Assembly (NCBI RefSeq): GCF_004768785.1
Contig: NZ_SRMQ01000002.1
Span: 62,001-126,000, forward strand
Source of the DNA: Caproiciproducens galactitolivorans
Lineage (GTDB): Bacteria > Bacillota > Clostridia > Oscillospirales > Acutalibacteraceae
Reading direction: 5' to 3'
DNA: 64,000 bases
The stretch's first letter is position 1. Each line of letters opens with the position of its first letter. This document shows positions 1-8,820 of this stretch, piece after piece. The position numbers and the translations under genes were made by a program. The notes beneath the pieces are model-generated. The model did no database searches. It had not been told where the DNA came from and saw only the letters and a list, made by a program, of their open reading frames with translations.

Positions 1-489
1 TCCGTATATCAGGACATTTGCGATACAAAGCTGCCTTATCAGAGCGGGAACGTCATTATTGATATTATCATCGCCCAGAAGCTGGCCAAAATTGAGGAAA
101 TGGGGGTGGCGCCCTCGGTATCCGTTTTTCTGCCGCCGTCGCTGCCCATTGAAAACGTGGATTTATGTATCCTGTTCGGGAATCTCCTGGACAACGCGAT
201 GGAAGCGCTTGAAAGGATCGATGACCCGTCGGTCAAGAAAGATTTGTCCATCGATGCGAGGATAAAAGCAGACTGCCTGTTTATCAGAATATCCAATACC
301 TATAACGGCTATGTGCGCAAGGAAAACGATGTCTACCGCTCCGTGAAAACGGGCGGAGGAATCTGCGGCATCGGGCTTTCCAACGTGCAGAAGGTAGCGG
401 AAAAATATCACGGTACCTGCTCCATACAGCATGACAGCCGAACCTTTACCGTGTCGGTTATGTTGAATTTGGCACAGCAGGAATCCTGA
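1..489 (+). CDS. Sensor histidine kinase, GHKL ATPase domain (5' partial)
   Basis: The open frame runs in from the left window edge, so only the C-terminal 162 residues are visible. They form the ATP-binding domain of a histidine kinase of the AgrC/CitA-like GHKL group: the N-box NLLDNAMEAL is at about visible residue 61 and the glycine-rich box GICGIGLSNVQK at about residue 120. The phospho-accepting His and any membrane sensor part lie outside the window. The product would autophosphorylate and signal to a response regulator, normally encoded next door, also outside. The gene ends 47 bp before rlmD and has no obvious terminator. Family call is firm; ligand and partner are unknown. Confidence 0.85.
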   Translation, partial: SVYQDICDTKLPYQSGNVIIDIIIAQKLAKIEEMGVAPSVSVFLPPSLPIENVDLCILFGNLLDNAMEALERIDDPSVKKDLSIDARIKADCLFIRISNTYNGYVRKENDVYRSVKTGGGICGIGLSNVQKVAEKYHGTCSIQHDSRTFTVSVMLNLAQQES

Positions 490-536
490 GTTTTTGTTCA
501 TAATAAAATGGCAGGCTTTTCATAACAGAAAATACG

Positions 537-1718
537 ATGGGAGTTAACACAGTGACAGATTTAACGGAAAAAACAGCCCCATGTCCGCTTTATCGCAAGT
601 GTGGGGGCTGCCAGCTTCAGAATATGACGTATGCCCGGCAACTTCAATGGAAACAGAATCGGGTGGAGAAGCTTCTTGGAAAATTCCATGCGGTCAGCCC
701 GATTTTAGGCATGGAAAATCCGTACCATTACCGCAACAAAGTGCAGGCGGCGTTTGGTACGGACAGAAAGGGAAAGATTATTTCGGGCGTATATCAGTCC
801 AGCACGCACCGGATTGTGCCGGTCAACAGTTGCCTGACGGAGGATGAAAAGGCGGATGAGATCATCGGCACCATTCGGGACCTGATGCCCGGGTTTAAGC
901 TCCAGCCCTACGACGAAATGACCCGCCGCGGATTTCTGCGCCATGTGCTTGTAAAGCGCGGGTTTTCAAGCGGGCAGATAATGGTTGTCCTTGTCGCGGG
1001 AACGCCGGTATTCCCATCGAAAAACAATTTTGTCAAGGCGCTTTTGAAAAAGCATCCCGAAATTACAACGGTTCTTTTGAATGTAAACAACCATTTTACC
1101 AGCCTGGTCCTGGGCGAGAACGAAAAGGTCTTGTACGGGCCGGGAACCATAGAGGATACCCTTTGCGGCTGCGTATTCCGCATTTCCGCCAAATCCTTTT
1201 ATCAGATCAATCCGGTGCAGACCGAGGCCCTTTACGGCAAAGCCATGGAGCTTGCGCGGCTTACCGGGAAGGAAACCGTGATCGACGCTTACTGCGGAAT
1301 CGGAACCATCGGGTTGATCGCCAGCCGGCAGGCGGGGCGCGTCATAGGTGTGGAGAACAATAAAGATGCGGTCCGCGACGCGATCGCGAACGCGAAGCGA
1401 AATATAATTCGAAACGCTTACTTTACCTGCGCGGACGCAGGTGAATTCATGCTGGAAATGGCAATGGAAAAGGAAACCGCGGACGTAGTCTTCATGGATC
1501 CGCCGCGCGCCGGAAGCGACGAAACCTTTTTGTCCTCGCTTGTGACGCTCAGCCCCAAAAAAGTTGTTTACATTTCCTGCAATCCCGAGACACAGGAGCG
1601 CGATTTGCTGTATCTGACAAAATGCGGCTACCGCGTTGAAGCCATCCAGCCGGTGGATATGTTTCCGTATACGAATCACGTGGAGACGGTAGTATTGATG
1701 TCACGAGATGTAGTATGA
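537..1718 (+). CDS. rlmD: 23S rRNA (uracil-5-)-methyltransferase, RlmD/RumA family
   Basis: A 393-residue RNA m5U methyltransferase that uses S-adenosylmethionine. Near the N-terminus the cysteine pattern CPLYRKCGGC matches the [4Fe-4S] cluster site of this family. The catalytic part shows FYQINPVQTEALY, the SAM loop DAYCGIGTIGL, DPPRAG and the catalytic-cysteine motif ISCNPETQERDL. No TRAM domain precedes the cluster, as in many clostridial homologues. The ATG at 537 has no ribosome site; the in-frame GTG at 552 lies 8 nt after GGGAG (539-543) and may be the true start. The last codons, reading HVETVVLM, are the presumed integration target of the neighbouring island. Which uracil is methylated cannot be told from sequence; TrmA/RlmCD assignments overlap. 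Confidence 0.9.
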   Translation: MGVNTVTDLTEKTAPCPLYRKCGGCQLQNMTYARQLQWKQNRVEKLLGKFHAVSPILGMENPYHYRNKVQAAFGTDRKGKIISGVYQSSTHRIVPVNSCLTEDEKADEIIGTIRDLMPGFKLQPYDEMTRRGFLRHVLVKRGFSSGQIMVVLVAGTPVFPSKNNFVKALLKKHPEITTVLLNVNNHFTSLVLGENEKVLYGPGTIEDTLCGCVFRISAKSFYQINPVQTEALYGKAMELARLTGKETVIDAYCGIGTIGLIASRQAGRVIGVENNKDAVRDAIANAKRNIIRNAYFTCADAGEFMLEMAMEKETADVVFMDPPRAGSDETFLSSLVTLSPKKVVYISCNPETQERDLLYLTKCGYRVEAIQPVDMFPYTNHVETVVLMSRDVV

Positions 1719-1762
1719 GAAAAAGAAATCACGGTATAAAAACACAATATATAGAAGCGGTC

Positions 1763-1806
1763 GATATGTTTCCACAAACGCATAGGTTGAGACAGTAGTA
1801 TTGATA
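1763..1806 (+). repeat. Degenerate rlmD 3'-end copy (att-like scar 2)
   Basis: The bases GATATGTTTCC..ACG.AT..GTTGAGACAGTAGTATTGAT parallel the intact rlmD end at 1656-1699 with substitutions and a small indel. Read with the indel repaired it encodes DMFPQTH..VETVVL, the usual end of this protein family, so it is a copy from a foreign rlmD end and not random similarity. Confidence 0.65.
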
Positions 1807-1907
1807 ACGCTATATTAAGCACACAGAAATATATACATTTTGCCTTATTATGCCAGCATGTAGCACCTGTTTTATGTGGAAAATTACGAGTGACATCCAT
1901 ATCGACC

Positions 1908-2195
1908 ACTCACGTTGAAACGTGCGTATTGATGTCAAGGGCGAAAGAGTGATAGTGTGAAAAAGCCTTATAAATCAATGCTTTTCACACATATGGGTAT
2001 GAAACCCATTGATTGAAAACATGATTTTTTCACTATACGGAAATAAGTCCATAAAGGCCTTATTTGATAGTTAAGTGGTCAGGTTAGATGTCATAGCCCC
2101 GCGAGTGTACAGGTTAGATGTCAACCTTTGTGAGTGGACGATTTAGATGTTTTTTCGGAATTTTTTGAGGTTGTGTGGTCAGGTTGGATGTACAG
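1908..2195 (+). repeat. Left flanking direct repeat, beginning with an rlmD 3' end
   Basis: Bases 1908-1952 read in frame as THVETCVLMSRAKE followed by a stop, a good rlmD C-terminus detached from its gene. The sequence after it, including GTGTGAAAAAGCCTTATAAA and AATAAGTCCATAAAGGCC, recurs at 30960-31163. The right copy lacks about 75 bp between the first and fourth of the CAGGTTRGATGT motifs. These two repeats bracket the island. Confidence 0.8.
2075..2192 (+). repeat. Iterated GTGGTCAGGTTAGATGT motif, four copies
   Basis: Copies begin at 2075, 2105, 2134 and 2175 (the third is degraded), spaced 29-41 bp. Two copies (31127 and 31146) remain in the right-hand repeat. Multiple short direct repeats at an element's end resemble transposase or recombinase binding sites, such as those of IS21-type ends; the owner is unknown. 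Confidence 0.55.
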
Positions 2196-2238
2196 ATGTA
2201 AAAAAGTGAGAGCTGCTTTATAGAAAGGAGATTTCTTA

Positions 2239-2333
2239 ATGAGAGATTTATATGAGAAATTTGCTTATGACTATGACGAATTTGGGCCAATAGAAGAGTA
2301 TTTAGGTGATGAGGAAACATTTTTAAATAAAAT
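2239..2333 (+). pseudogene. 5' fragment of a class I methyltransferase gene cut by IS3
   Basis: A good ribosome site AAAGGAG (2224-2230) precedes ATG 2239. The 31 remaining codons begin MRDLYEKFAYDYDEFGPIEE, which resembles the N-terminus of small SAM-dependent methyltransferases that start with a Y.KFA..YD segment. The frame is interrupted by the IS3 end at 2334 and the rest of the gene is not found on the other side of the element. Confidence 0.55.
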
Positions 2334-2406
2334 TGTAATGGTATACTGAACTTGTAACACTTCTGCCCAATAGATTACAATATCTATTAGAAAAGAGGAG
2401 TATATC

Positions 2407-2688
2407 ATGCAAACAATTACAGAAGAAACCAAGAAAAAAGTTGTAAAACTACATATTCAGGATGGCCGCACAATTTCAAGCCTCGCTGCTGAATATGGAA
2501 TCTGTCACGCTACCGTTTCAAACTGGGTTCGCGCTTACCGTGAAGAATGCCAAACAAATGATGCCGCAAAATCAGAGTACAAATTAATGCAGGAAAATCG
2601 GAAACTTCGTCAGGAGCTTGCAGAAGCAAAGAAAGAAAACGACTTTTTAAAAAAAGCAGCGGCATTCTTTGCGAAGGAAATCGATTAG
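2407..2688 (+). CDS. IS3-family transposase OrfA (DNA-binding part)
   Basis: The 93-residue protein has an N-terminal helix-turn-helix (ISSLAAEYGICHATVSNWV) followed by a leucine-zipper-like coiled coil (ENRKLRQELAEAKKENDFL), the usual OrfA layout. It binds the element ends. The run TTTTTAAAAAAAG near 2643-2656, shortly before its end, is a plausible -1 slippage site giving the OrfAB transposase. Ribosome site AAGAGGAG lies just before ATG 2407. An identical copy is encoded on the other strand at 23531-23812. Confidence 0.9.
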   Translation: MQTITEETKKKVVKLHIQDGRTISSLAAEYGICHATVSNWVRAYREECQTNDAAKSEYKLMQENRKLRQELAEAKKENDFLKKAAAFFAKEID

Positions 2689-3551
2689 TGGCATATCGAT
2701 TCATTGAAAAACATCACAAGAATTTTGGAACACGTTGGCTGTTAAAACGAATGGGGATATTTCCAAACGCATACTACAATTACTTGAAACAAAACAAAGT
2801 GGCTTATCGTGCGAAAAGAAGCGAGATTTTCCGTGAAATCAAGGATATCTATCATGAATTTGGTGGAATTCTTGGACATAGGAGCATGCGTGTCTTCCTT
2901 GCAAGAAAGCAGATATTTTTGAGCAAAACTACAGTTCACAAATATATGAACAAAGAACTTCATCTACAGTGTGTCTGCCGCCGTAAACGCCCTGGGTACA
3001 AAAAGGGACATGCTCACACAATCTTTCCAAATCTCTTGAAACGAAACTTTGTGGCAGACAAAGCCAATCAGGTCTGGTGTACAGACTTTACATATGTTTT
3101 TCTTACCAACGGTTTCATGCGCTACAACTGCACCATCATTGATTTGTATGACCGCAGTGTGATTGCAAGTGAAACTGGCAAATGGATTACGAGCGATTTA
3201 GCAATCATGACTCTTGAAAAAGCCCTTCATTCACAGAAGAAGAAACCTGAGAATCTGATATTACATTCCGACCAGGGTAGCCAATTTTCTTCTATTCAAT
3301 TCATCAGTTATTGTCAGAAGCACGGCATCACGCAGAGCATGAGCGCTGCAGGGTGCCCTTACGACAACGCTCCGATGGAACGTTATTACAATACTTTTAA
3401 GGCGGAATTGATAAATCGATTCAACTTTCGAACCGATGAAGAATTGACACATGCTATTTCAGAATATGCATATGTTTGGTACAATCAGGTTCGTCCACTC
3501 TCATACAACGATTATCGAACGCCATATGAAGCAAGGTATGGATTGGCTTAA
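2688..3551 (+). CDS. IS3-family transposase OrfB (DDE integrase domain)
   Basis: This 287-residue frame overlaps the OrfA stop by one base (TAGTG) and is probably made largely as an OrfAB frameshift fusion. It has the rve-type catalytic triad: D in WCTDFTYV, D in LHSDQGSQF and E in the segment ..MERYYNTFKAEL. The N-terminal HTH_21-type region begins MAYRFIEKHHKNFG. All catalytic residues appear present, so this copy could be active. Stop codon TAA is 37 bp before the right end of the element. Confidence 0.9.
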   Translation: MAYRFIEKHHKNFGTRWLLKRMGIFPNAYYNYLKQNKVAYRAKRSEIFREIKDIYHEFGGILGHRSMRVFLARKQIFLSKTTVHKYMNKELHLQCVCRRKRPGYKKGHAHTIFPNLLKRNFVADKANQVWCTDFTYVFLTNGFMRYNCTIIDLYDRSVIASETGKWITSDLAIMTLEKALHSQKKKPENLILHSDQGSQFSSIQFISYCQKHGITQSMSAAGCPYDNAPMERYYNTFKAELINRFNFRTDEELTHAISEYAYVWYNQVRPLSYNDYRTPYEARYGLA

Positions 3552-3589
3552 TTTAGACAGTGGTGTTACAAAATTGCTTGACCATTACA

Positions 3590-3941
3590 ATACGAACTGT
3601 TCCCGGCATGGGTTTACTATGACAGCTATTCGGCGCGGTACTTTGTCGAGGAAATGACACTGCAGGGCTTTAATATGGTCTGGTGCATACAGGGGGCAAA
3701 AACTCTGTCGCTGCCTATGCAGATGTTAGGCGCAGACTTACAGGCGCATAAAGTCATATACAACAACAACCCGGTTTTGAAATGGTGCCTGACGAACACA
3801 GGCATTCAGACCGACCGCAACGGGAACATTGTACCCATAAAAAATCAATCGCCCCGGCAACGGATTGACGGGACGGCGGCTTTACTTGATTGTTATGTCG
3901 GGCTGTATGAGCATTACAACGAATTTACGAATGCAATTTAA
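3590..3941 (+). pseudogene. Phage terminase large subunit, C-terminal fragment
   Basis: The open frame enters directly from the IS3 right end and reads YELFPAWVYYDSYSARYFVEE, then MTLQGFNMVWCIQGAKTLSL and ends in LLDCYVGLYEHYNEFTNAI. This matches the C-terminal nuclease-domain tail of HK97-like phage terminase large subunits; the ATPase and most of the nuclease are gone. With the following head-closure gene it marks a piece of a prophage packaging module removed by the insertion sequence. Confidence 0.65.
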
Positions 3942-3954
3942 AGGGGAATGCGCA

Positions 3955-4272
3955 TTGAAGCTGAAAGATAAGAAAATAGAGGTTTTAGCCGTCACGCATA
4001 CAAAAGACCCGGACGGCTATTCCATAGAAACCTTAACACCGATAGCCCCGCCCATGTGGGCGTACTTCCGGCAGCTTTCCGGCAAAGAGGTTTACGCCGC
4101 CATGAGTGTACAGGCTACCGAGGAAGTCCAATTTGTGATTAACTGGCGCGGCGACATCACGACCGCTCATGTTATACGCTACAAGGGCGTTTTGTACGAT
4201 ATTACCCGCGTGGACACGTTTGAGGGGTACAAGCAGGATTTAACGCTGTATTGTAAAAAGCGTGGTAGGTAA
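3955..4272 (+). CDS. Phage head-closure / head-tail adaptor protein
   Basis: A TTG start at 3955 lies 8 nt after AAGGGG and gives a 105-residue protein beginning with KLKDKKIEVLAV. Its length and all-beta pattern, with NWRGDITTAHVIRYKGVLYD and YDITRVDTFEGYKQDLTLYC, fit the SPP1 gp16-like head-closure family, which joins the portal to the tail. It follows the terminase fragment, as in phage packaging and head modules, but portal, protease and capsid genes are missing. It ends exactly where the convergent specificity gene ends, with no spacer, so the junction is probably a recombination point. It is unlikely to have a function now. Confidence 0.6.
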   Translation: MKLKDKKIEVLAVTHTKDPDGYSIETLTPIAPPMWAYFRQLSGKEVYAAMSVQATEEVQFVINWRGDITTAHVIRYKGVLYDITRVDTFEGYKQDLTLYCKKRGR

Positions 4273-5328
4273 TTATGCGGTAATTGTCAAAGCCTTTTGT
4301 TGCAAATATTCAAGACGGATTTTATAATAAATTTGCTTAGCATATTCTTCCATATAGATCCAATCAGGCAAGCCGCTTTCATCAATGGGGAGTAGTAAAA
4401 ACTGCCTATGCATTCTCTTTTCATTAAACTTATATCCGTATGTATACTTATTCTTTTGCTGTAATATCATTGTTTTTAAAAATAAATATATATACGCATT
4501 GCCTTGTCCATTTTTTAGTTTAAAGCGCTTTACATCGTCAGAAAAAATACAAGTATATGGATGATAAAAATTTTCAACGACACTACCATTATAATTTACA
4601 CCTAAAACGTTGCTATCTTCTGATACATTGGTGTTTGATACGAATTCTGTAATACCATTGTTATTATCTGTTGCACCGATAAAAGGCTTGTTACCACTTA
4701 GCATATCGGCTCTTGTTAAGCGCTTACCCGCGCCAATGGTAAATATATCACATATACGGAATTCTCGCCATTCTTTTTGATTAAGTGGTGGAAGCGCCCC
4801 CCCTATTTGAATATTTTTGCCGATATAATCAATGTAATTTTGTATGATTTGCCGCTCCCGCTCTTTTATATACTGTTCCATAAAAGTGTAATCGGGTTCG
4901 CCTTTGTCAGTAATGGGGAGAAGAATTTTACTTCTTTTTAGTCGAGTTAGCGTTGCGCCATTTCCCCCCCAATTAAAAACTGAAAGTGTATTTTTTAATA
5001 TTGGTAAAATAAACTTTGCATTATACCTGTTTATTTTAGAATTTCTTAGAACCTGAATGTTTTGGCCAGTATAAAAAGCATTATCTTGATAAAATGCTGT
5101 CTGGGTATCTAATCCAATAGTAATACAATTGCCCCCGTCGAGTTGATATCCCTCTTGTTTACAAACGAAGTCGTTTATTCCATTGTTAGTATCAGTACGA
5201 GTTATATATGGATAATGTCCTGCAATACGTTTCAGCTTTATTTTGTCTATACTGCTTGAAGTGGATTTAATAGAAAAAATATCTGTCAACTGAAATGTTT
5301 TCCATTCTCTATCATTCAATGAAAGCAT
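4273..5328 (-). CDS. R-M specificity subunit, BcgIB-like / type I S-like
   Basis: The 351-residue protein has two similar halves, each opening with a target-recognition motif (NDREWKTFQLTDIFSI at about 5 and NQKEWREFRICDIFTIGAG at about 185) and each ending in a helical spacer (EQYIKERERQIIQNYIDYIG and MEEYAKQIYYKIRLEYLQ). That is the architecture of type I HsdS and of the smaller BcgI B subunit. Its start overlaps the stop of the upstream gene as TAATG, so the two are translationally coupled. The size pair of about 644 and 351 residues resembles BcgI A and B. It would direct DNA recognition of a bipartite sequence. BcgI-like rather than type I is inferred from size and from the nuclease-like N-terminus of the partner. 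Confidence 0.75.
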   Translation of the reverse strand: MLSLNDREWKTFQLTDIFSIKSTSSSIDKIKLKRIAGHYPYITRTDTNNGINDFVCKQEGYQLDGGNCITIGLDTQTAFYQDNAFYTGQNIQVLRNSKINRYNAKFILPILKNTLSVFNWGGNGATLTRLKRSKILLPITDKGEPDYTFMEQYIKERERQIIQNYIDYIGKNIQIGGALPPLNQKEWREFRICDIFTIGAGKRLTRADMLSGNKPFIGATDNNNGITEFVSNTNVSEDSNVLGVNYNGSVVENFYHPYTCIFSDDVKRFKLKNGQGNAYIYLFLKTMILQQKNKYTYGYKFNEKRMHRQFLLLPIDESGLPDWIYMEEYAKQIYYKIRLEYLQQKALTITA

Positions 5329-7262
5329 TATTGTTCACCGTCCTTTGTGTTGAACAGATACCCGCGCCCGTGGGTAATCATATTAAATTCAAACGTCAAA
5401 TAGTCGGCAATACTGTTTAGAAAATCCTGTTCAGTGGGTATTTCATCATTGTAATAATAGAATGAATGCAACCATTCGTCGCTATCTTCAACCATGGTTT
5501 CTACCATGAAATTTGATGGACAATCGGTAATTTTACCACGCCAACAATCGAGCAGATATTGTCGCCTGTCTTTTGCACGTTCAGTTTCTACCAAACCAAG
5601 ATGTTTTTTTACTTCAAATCCGTCGTCCTCAAAGTTAATAAACTTTGACAGTTTCTTTGCCGGGTGTGGTTCTCCAGCCGTGAAAACGGCTATGCAAGGA
5701 ACCGTTCCGACACGGTAAAAAGTATCTTTATTCAGACTAATAACACCCTCTAATGTGTGGTTTTTCAGTATTTCTTCCTTAACAGCTTTATCTTCCTTTG
5801 TTTTGCCAATCATAGCGGAAACAGGAACGATAACGGCAACTCGACCGCCGACCGTTACGCAATTCAGCAAATGGCGTACAAAGCAAAGTTCGGACAGATG
5901 CGCGGTTTCTTTGCTCTTTGCTTGCGAATAGGGCGGGTTCATCATTCCGACGGTAACACCTTTTAACTGAATGTCACCGGGTTTCTGTTTGAAAAAGTCG
6001 TCACAAATTAAATTGCTTTGTCCATCGCCGCGCAAAATCATGTTTGTTGTGGCAATAGAAAACATATCGTCACGAATTTCAATGCCATGTATTTGCTTTT
6101 TCTTTATATCCTTGCGCTGTTGTTCGCTGCTTGCAGCTTGCAACATTTTGTGCATTCCTGAAATTAAAAAACCGCCCGTGCCGCAGCAAGGGTCAAATAA
6201 AACGTCCGTCGGCTTTAAATCTACCAATTCGCAAAACAGTTCAGTAATATGGCGTGGTGTGAGCACAACGCCCAAAGCCTGTCCGTCGCCGCCGGAATAA
6301 GAAACAAATTCACCGTAAAAACGCCCTAAATAATCTTCTGGAGAATTGGAAATAATTGCCTTAAAAATATTTCTATTTATGTATTCTGCAAAAAACTTCA
6401 ATGGCGTTTTTGCGAGCCTTTTCCCGTCAGAATCAGTTTCCATGTCATCACGCACAGAATTCAGTTGCGGACGGTCTTTTATAAGCGTAAATTGATTAAG
6501 GACACGTTCTTTTTTTACTTCTGGCGCAACATTCGCTCTTTTTAAGTTATTTTCCAATTGCTCATAGAGCTTTGCACCGTCAGTTTTCACCGTGTCCCCA
6601 GTTAACTGGTCAAGATTGAAACCGTATTTTTGTTCACGCAAAGCAAGAAGAATAGCGGATACGACAAGCGGCTTTTCATCTTCCCCCAAGCCGCCATAAT
6701 TTCGCAGATATTCGTGAAGTTCTTTTGCTTTTTTCAGAATGTCGCCAAGTTCAATATCTTCCGGCGGAATTTCCTCTAAAACAATGCGTTTATAATATTC
6801 TTCTATATTGCTTTCAGAAAAGTTTTCAAATGTTTGCACGTCAGGCAATTCTTTATAGCCGTGTTCATCAACAAAAAGTGGGCGTAGAATATGGTGCTTT
6901 TTGTCGCCTGCATTTCCAAAAGCAAAAACTTTTTTAAATGAAGTCTGCTCAATAATCTTTTTTGCATAGAACAAAGCACCATTTACGGCATAATCAGTTG
7001 TGGCGGCAACGGATTGAGAAATCTGACCGTTTTCCATTAAGCACAAATTTGTTCTGTCAGCCTTATCTTCCATAACAAGAACAAAGTCGCGTACGACCGC
7101 TACATATTCCGGGAAACCTGTTTTTCCTGTTTGATGTTTTGAAGCGGTTTTCAAGGCATTATCAATTTCAAGAATATTACTACCTTGCGTATCTGCTCGT
7201 ATTCCTGCTTCTTTCAGCAAGTCATGTATAAATAAATCAAAATTTGCTTCTTTTTTTGCCAT
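5328..7262 (-). CDS. N6-adenine DNA methylase with putative nuclease N-terminus, BcgIA-like
   Basis: Starting from ATG 7262 (MAKKEANFDLFIHDLLKEAG) the protein has 644 residues; the in-frame extension to 7385 lacks a ribosome site and is unlikely. The methylase core has the SAM motif DVLFDPCCGTGGF near residue 355 and the catalytic motif MMNPPYSQ near 440, typical of N-6 DNA methylases. Around residues 47-65 the segment PEYVAVVRDFVLVMEDKAD resembles a PD-(D/E)xK nuclease core, which would make it a single-chain restriction-modification subunit like BcgIA. With the coupled S-like gene it could cut and methylate alone. If the nuclease reading is wrong it is a type I HsdM-like protein without HsdR. 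No other R subunit is adjacent. Confidence 0.75.
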   Translation of the reverse strand: MAKKEANFDLFIHDLLKEAGIRADTQGSNILEIDNALKTASKHQTGKTGFPEYVAVVRDFVLVMEDKADRTNLCLMENGQISQSVAATTDYAVNGALFYAKKIIEQTSFKKVFAFGNAGDKKHHILRPLFVDEHGYKELPDVQTFENFSESNIEEYYKRIVLEEIPPEDIELGDILKKAKELHEYLRNYGGLGEDEKPLVVSAILLALREQKYGFNLDQLTGDTVKTDGAKLYEQLENNLKRANVAPEVKKERVLNQFTLIKDRPQLNSVRDDMETDSDGKRLAKTPLKFFAEYINRNIFKAIISNSPEDYLGRFYGEFVSYSGGDGQALGVVLTPRHITELFCELVDLKPTDVLFDPCCGTGGFLISGMHKMLQAASSEQQRKDIKKKQIHGIEIRDDMFSIATTNMILRGDGQSNLICDDFFKQKPGDIQLKGVTVGMMNPPYSQAKSKETAHLSELCFVRHLLNCVTVGGRVAVIVPVSAMIGKTKEDKAVKEEILKNHTLEGVISLNKDTFYRVGTVPCIAVFTAGEPHPAKKLSKFINFEDDGFEVKKHLGLVETERAKDRRQYLLDCWRGKITDCPSNFMVETMVEDSDEWLHSFYYYNDEIPTEQDFLNSIADYLTFEFNMITHGRGYLFNTKDGEQ

Positions 7263-7463
7263 AATGCAGCGCCCCATATCAAATATTTTGGGATATATCC
7301 GGGCGTGCAAAAAATGCGCGGACATAAAAACCCATAATTTATTATACTTAAAATCGAAATGAATACAATGGATAAAGTGTAACAATTTTAATTAGTTGCT
7401 TACTTTCTTCAAGTATTATTTAGCAGATTTAAGCGACAAACAAGCGGCAAAACAAGCATTAAA

Positions 7464-7501
7464 CAGGCTAAAAACCTTGATTTTACTGGGTTTTTAGCCT
7501 G
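7464..7501. terminator. Strong hairpin, probable terminator of the leftward genes
   Basis: Perfect 13-bp arms CAGGCTAAAAACC and GGTTTTTAGCCTG enclose a 12-nt loop. It lies just after the truncated recombinase stop in the leftward direction and upstream of the methylase gene, insulating the two. Confidence 0.6.
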
Positions 7502-7507
7502 CTTTAT

Positions 7508-7898
<391 letters not shown>

Positions 7899-7912
<14 letters not shown>

Positions 7913-8300
7913 TCTTGTTCACCTCCGTTTCAATTAAACTGTAGGCGTATTCCGCCTGCGCGAAGGGGTCGTCGAATTCCTCTGTTCCTTCTTTCATTCG
8001 GAAGACAGTAGGATAGATGGCCTCTTTTTCTTGCTTTGGCTTTCGATTACGGCCGAGCATTTCCGACCGCATAATTCGTTCTGCCTCGGCAGTGTTGAAA
8101 ATGTCTTTGTCAATGATCGCCGGATAAAACTCATCACCGAGATATCGTTTGTTGCGGAGAATCCTGCCGATGCCCGAATGGAAGCCTTTAATGCCCGCTT
8201 TCTTGGCGGCTATTGCCAATGAATCGCCGCTCAGGTAGGATTGAAATAATACTTTTATTTGCTCTGCAGCCTCTTTGTCAATTATGGCTTTTCCATTCTA
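7899..8300 (-). pseudogene. Recombinase-domain fragment joined to a DNA polymerase fragment
   Basis: Reading NGKAIIDKEAAEQIKVLFQS and then YLSGDSLAIAAKKAGIKGFH and RILRNKRYLGDEFYPAIID, the frame matches the middle recombinase domain found in a family of short (about 130-residue) recombinase-like proteins encoded beside large serine recombinases. An in-frame TAG at about 8298 separates it from the preceding polymerase reading frame. The normal 5' end is lost; the first possible internal start is TTG 8219. It overlaps the next recombinase start by 14 bp. Confidence 0.6.
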
Positions 8301-8754
8301 CCTGCGGCCACCATTGGATTTCGTGGGGATGCAGGGCTGGCAGAAATATTTAATGAGGTTCCTCGGTGAGCTTCTGCTTTTCAAGCCCAAGAACTGCACC
8401 TACACCTTCCAGCGACAACGGCAATCCCATTGTTGCCGCCCATACCATTGAGCAGCGCCACTGCGACGGTTTGAGATATTCACCGGTCGGTAGCCCAAGG
8501 AAGCGGGAGAGGCAGATACGTTCGAAATTGGCATTGAAGGCCCATTTTGTTACAGTATCGTCAGTTAGTGCAATCGTGATTTCATGTGGGAGCTTCTCTC
8601 CGCAGGCAAGGTCAATGACCTGAACAGGACCACCGTCAACACTATAACTGAACAGAAGAATCTCGAAGTCAGGAGCCTCTACATATTTATAAACGCCGCA
8701 TTTGGAGAGCGGTGCGCTGCTGTAGGTTTCGATATCAATAGAGAGTGTTTTCAT
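8301..8754 (-). pseudogene. Phage family-A DNA polymerase, N-terminal fragment with frameshift
   Basis: The frame starts MKTLSIDIETYSSAPLSKCG, an exonuclease I motif (DIET) of phage-type DNA polymerases, and continues through KWAFNANFERICLSRFLGLP and MGLPLSLEGVGAVLGLEKQK. At about 8357 the expected reading is lost; after a small deletion it resumes in another frame as LIKYFCQPCIPTKSNGG and then runs into the recombinase fragment at about 8300. Over three quarters of the polymerase is missing. Ribosome site AAAGGA precedes ATG 8754. This is clear evidence of a collapsed prophage replication module. Confidence 0.75.
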
Positions 8755-8820
8755 TTACACCGTTCCTTTCAATTGGCCAAATGGGTGGCAGGATTGCTCC
8801 CACCACCCACGAGCCGGGTC

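Larger units (their letters stand above)
2334..3589 (+). mobile_element. IS3-family insertion sequence, complete copy
   Basis: The 1256-bp element has imperfect terminal inverted repeats: left TGTAATGGT..N9..TTGTAACAC and the reverse complement of 3563-3589. It carries two overlapping transposase frames. The outer flanks (AAT and ATA) do not form a target duplication, which suggests that deletion or recombination involving the element took place after insertion. A truncated second copy lies in inverse orientation at 23391-23885. Confidence 0.88.

Noticed and set aside
966-1679. Long antisense frame inside rlmD
   Set aside because: It is a shadow of the conserved plus-strand methyltransferase motifs.
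2075-2192. CRISPR-like array from the iterated 17-bp motif
   Set aside because: Only four copies, one degraded, spacing uneven and spacers short; no cas genes nearby.
7263-7385. Longer start of the BcgIA-like protein
   Set aside because: The extra 41 codons have no ribosome site and no family similarity; ATG 7262 begins the conserved sequence.
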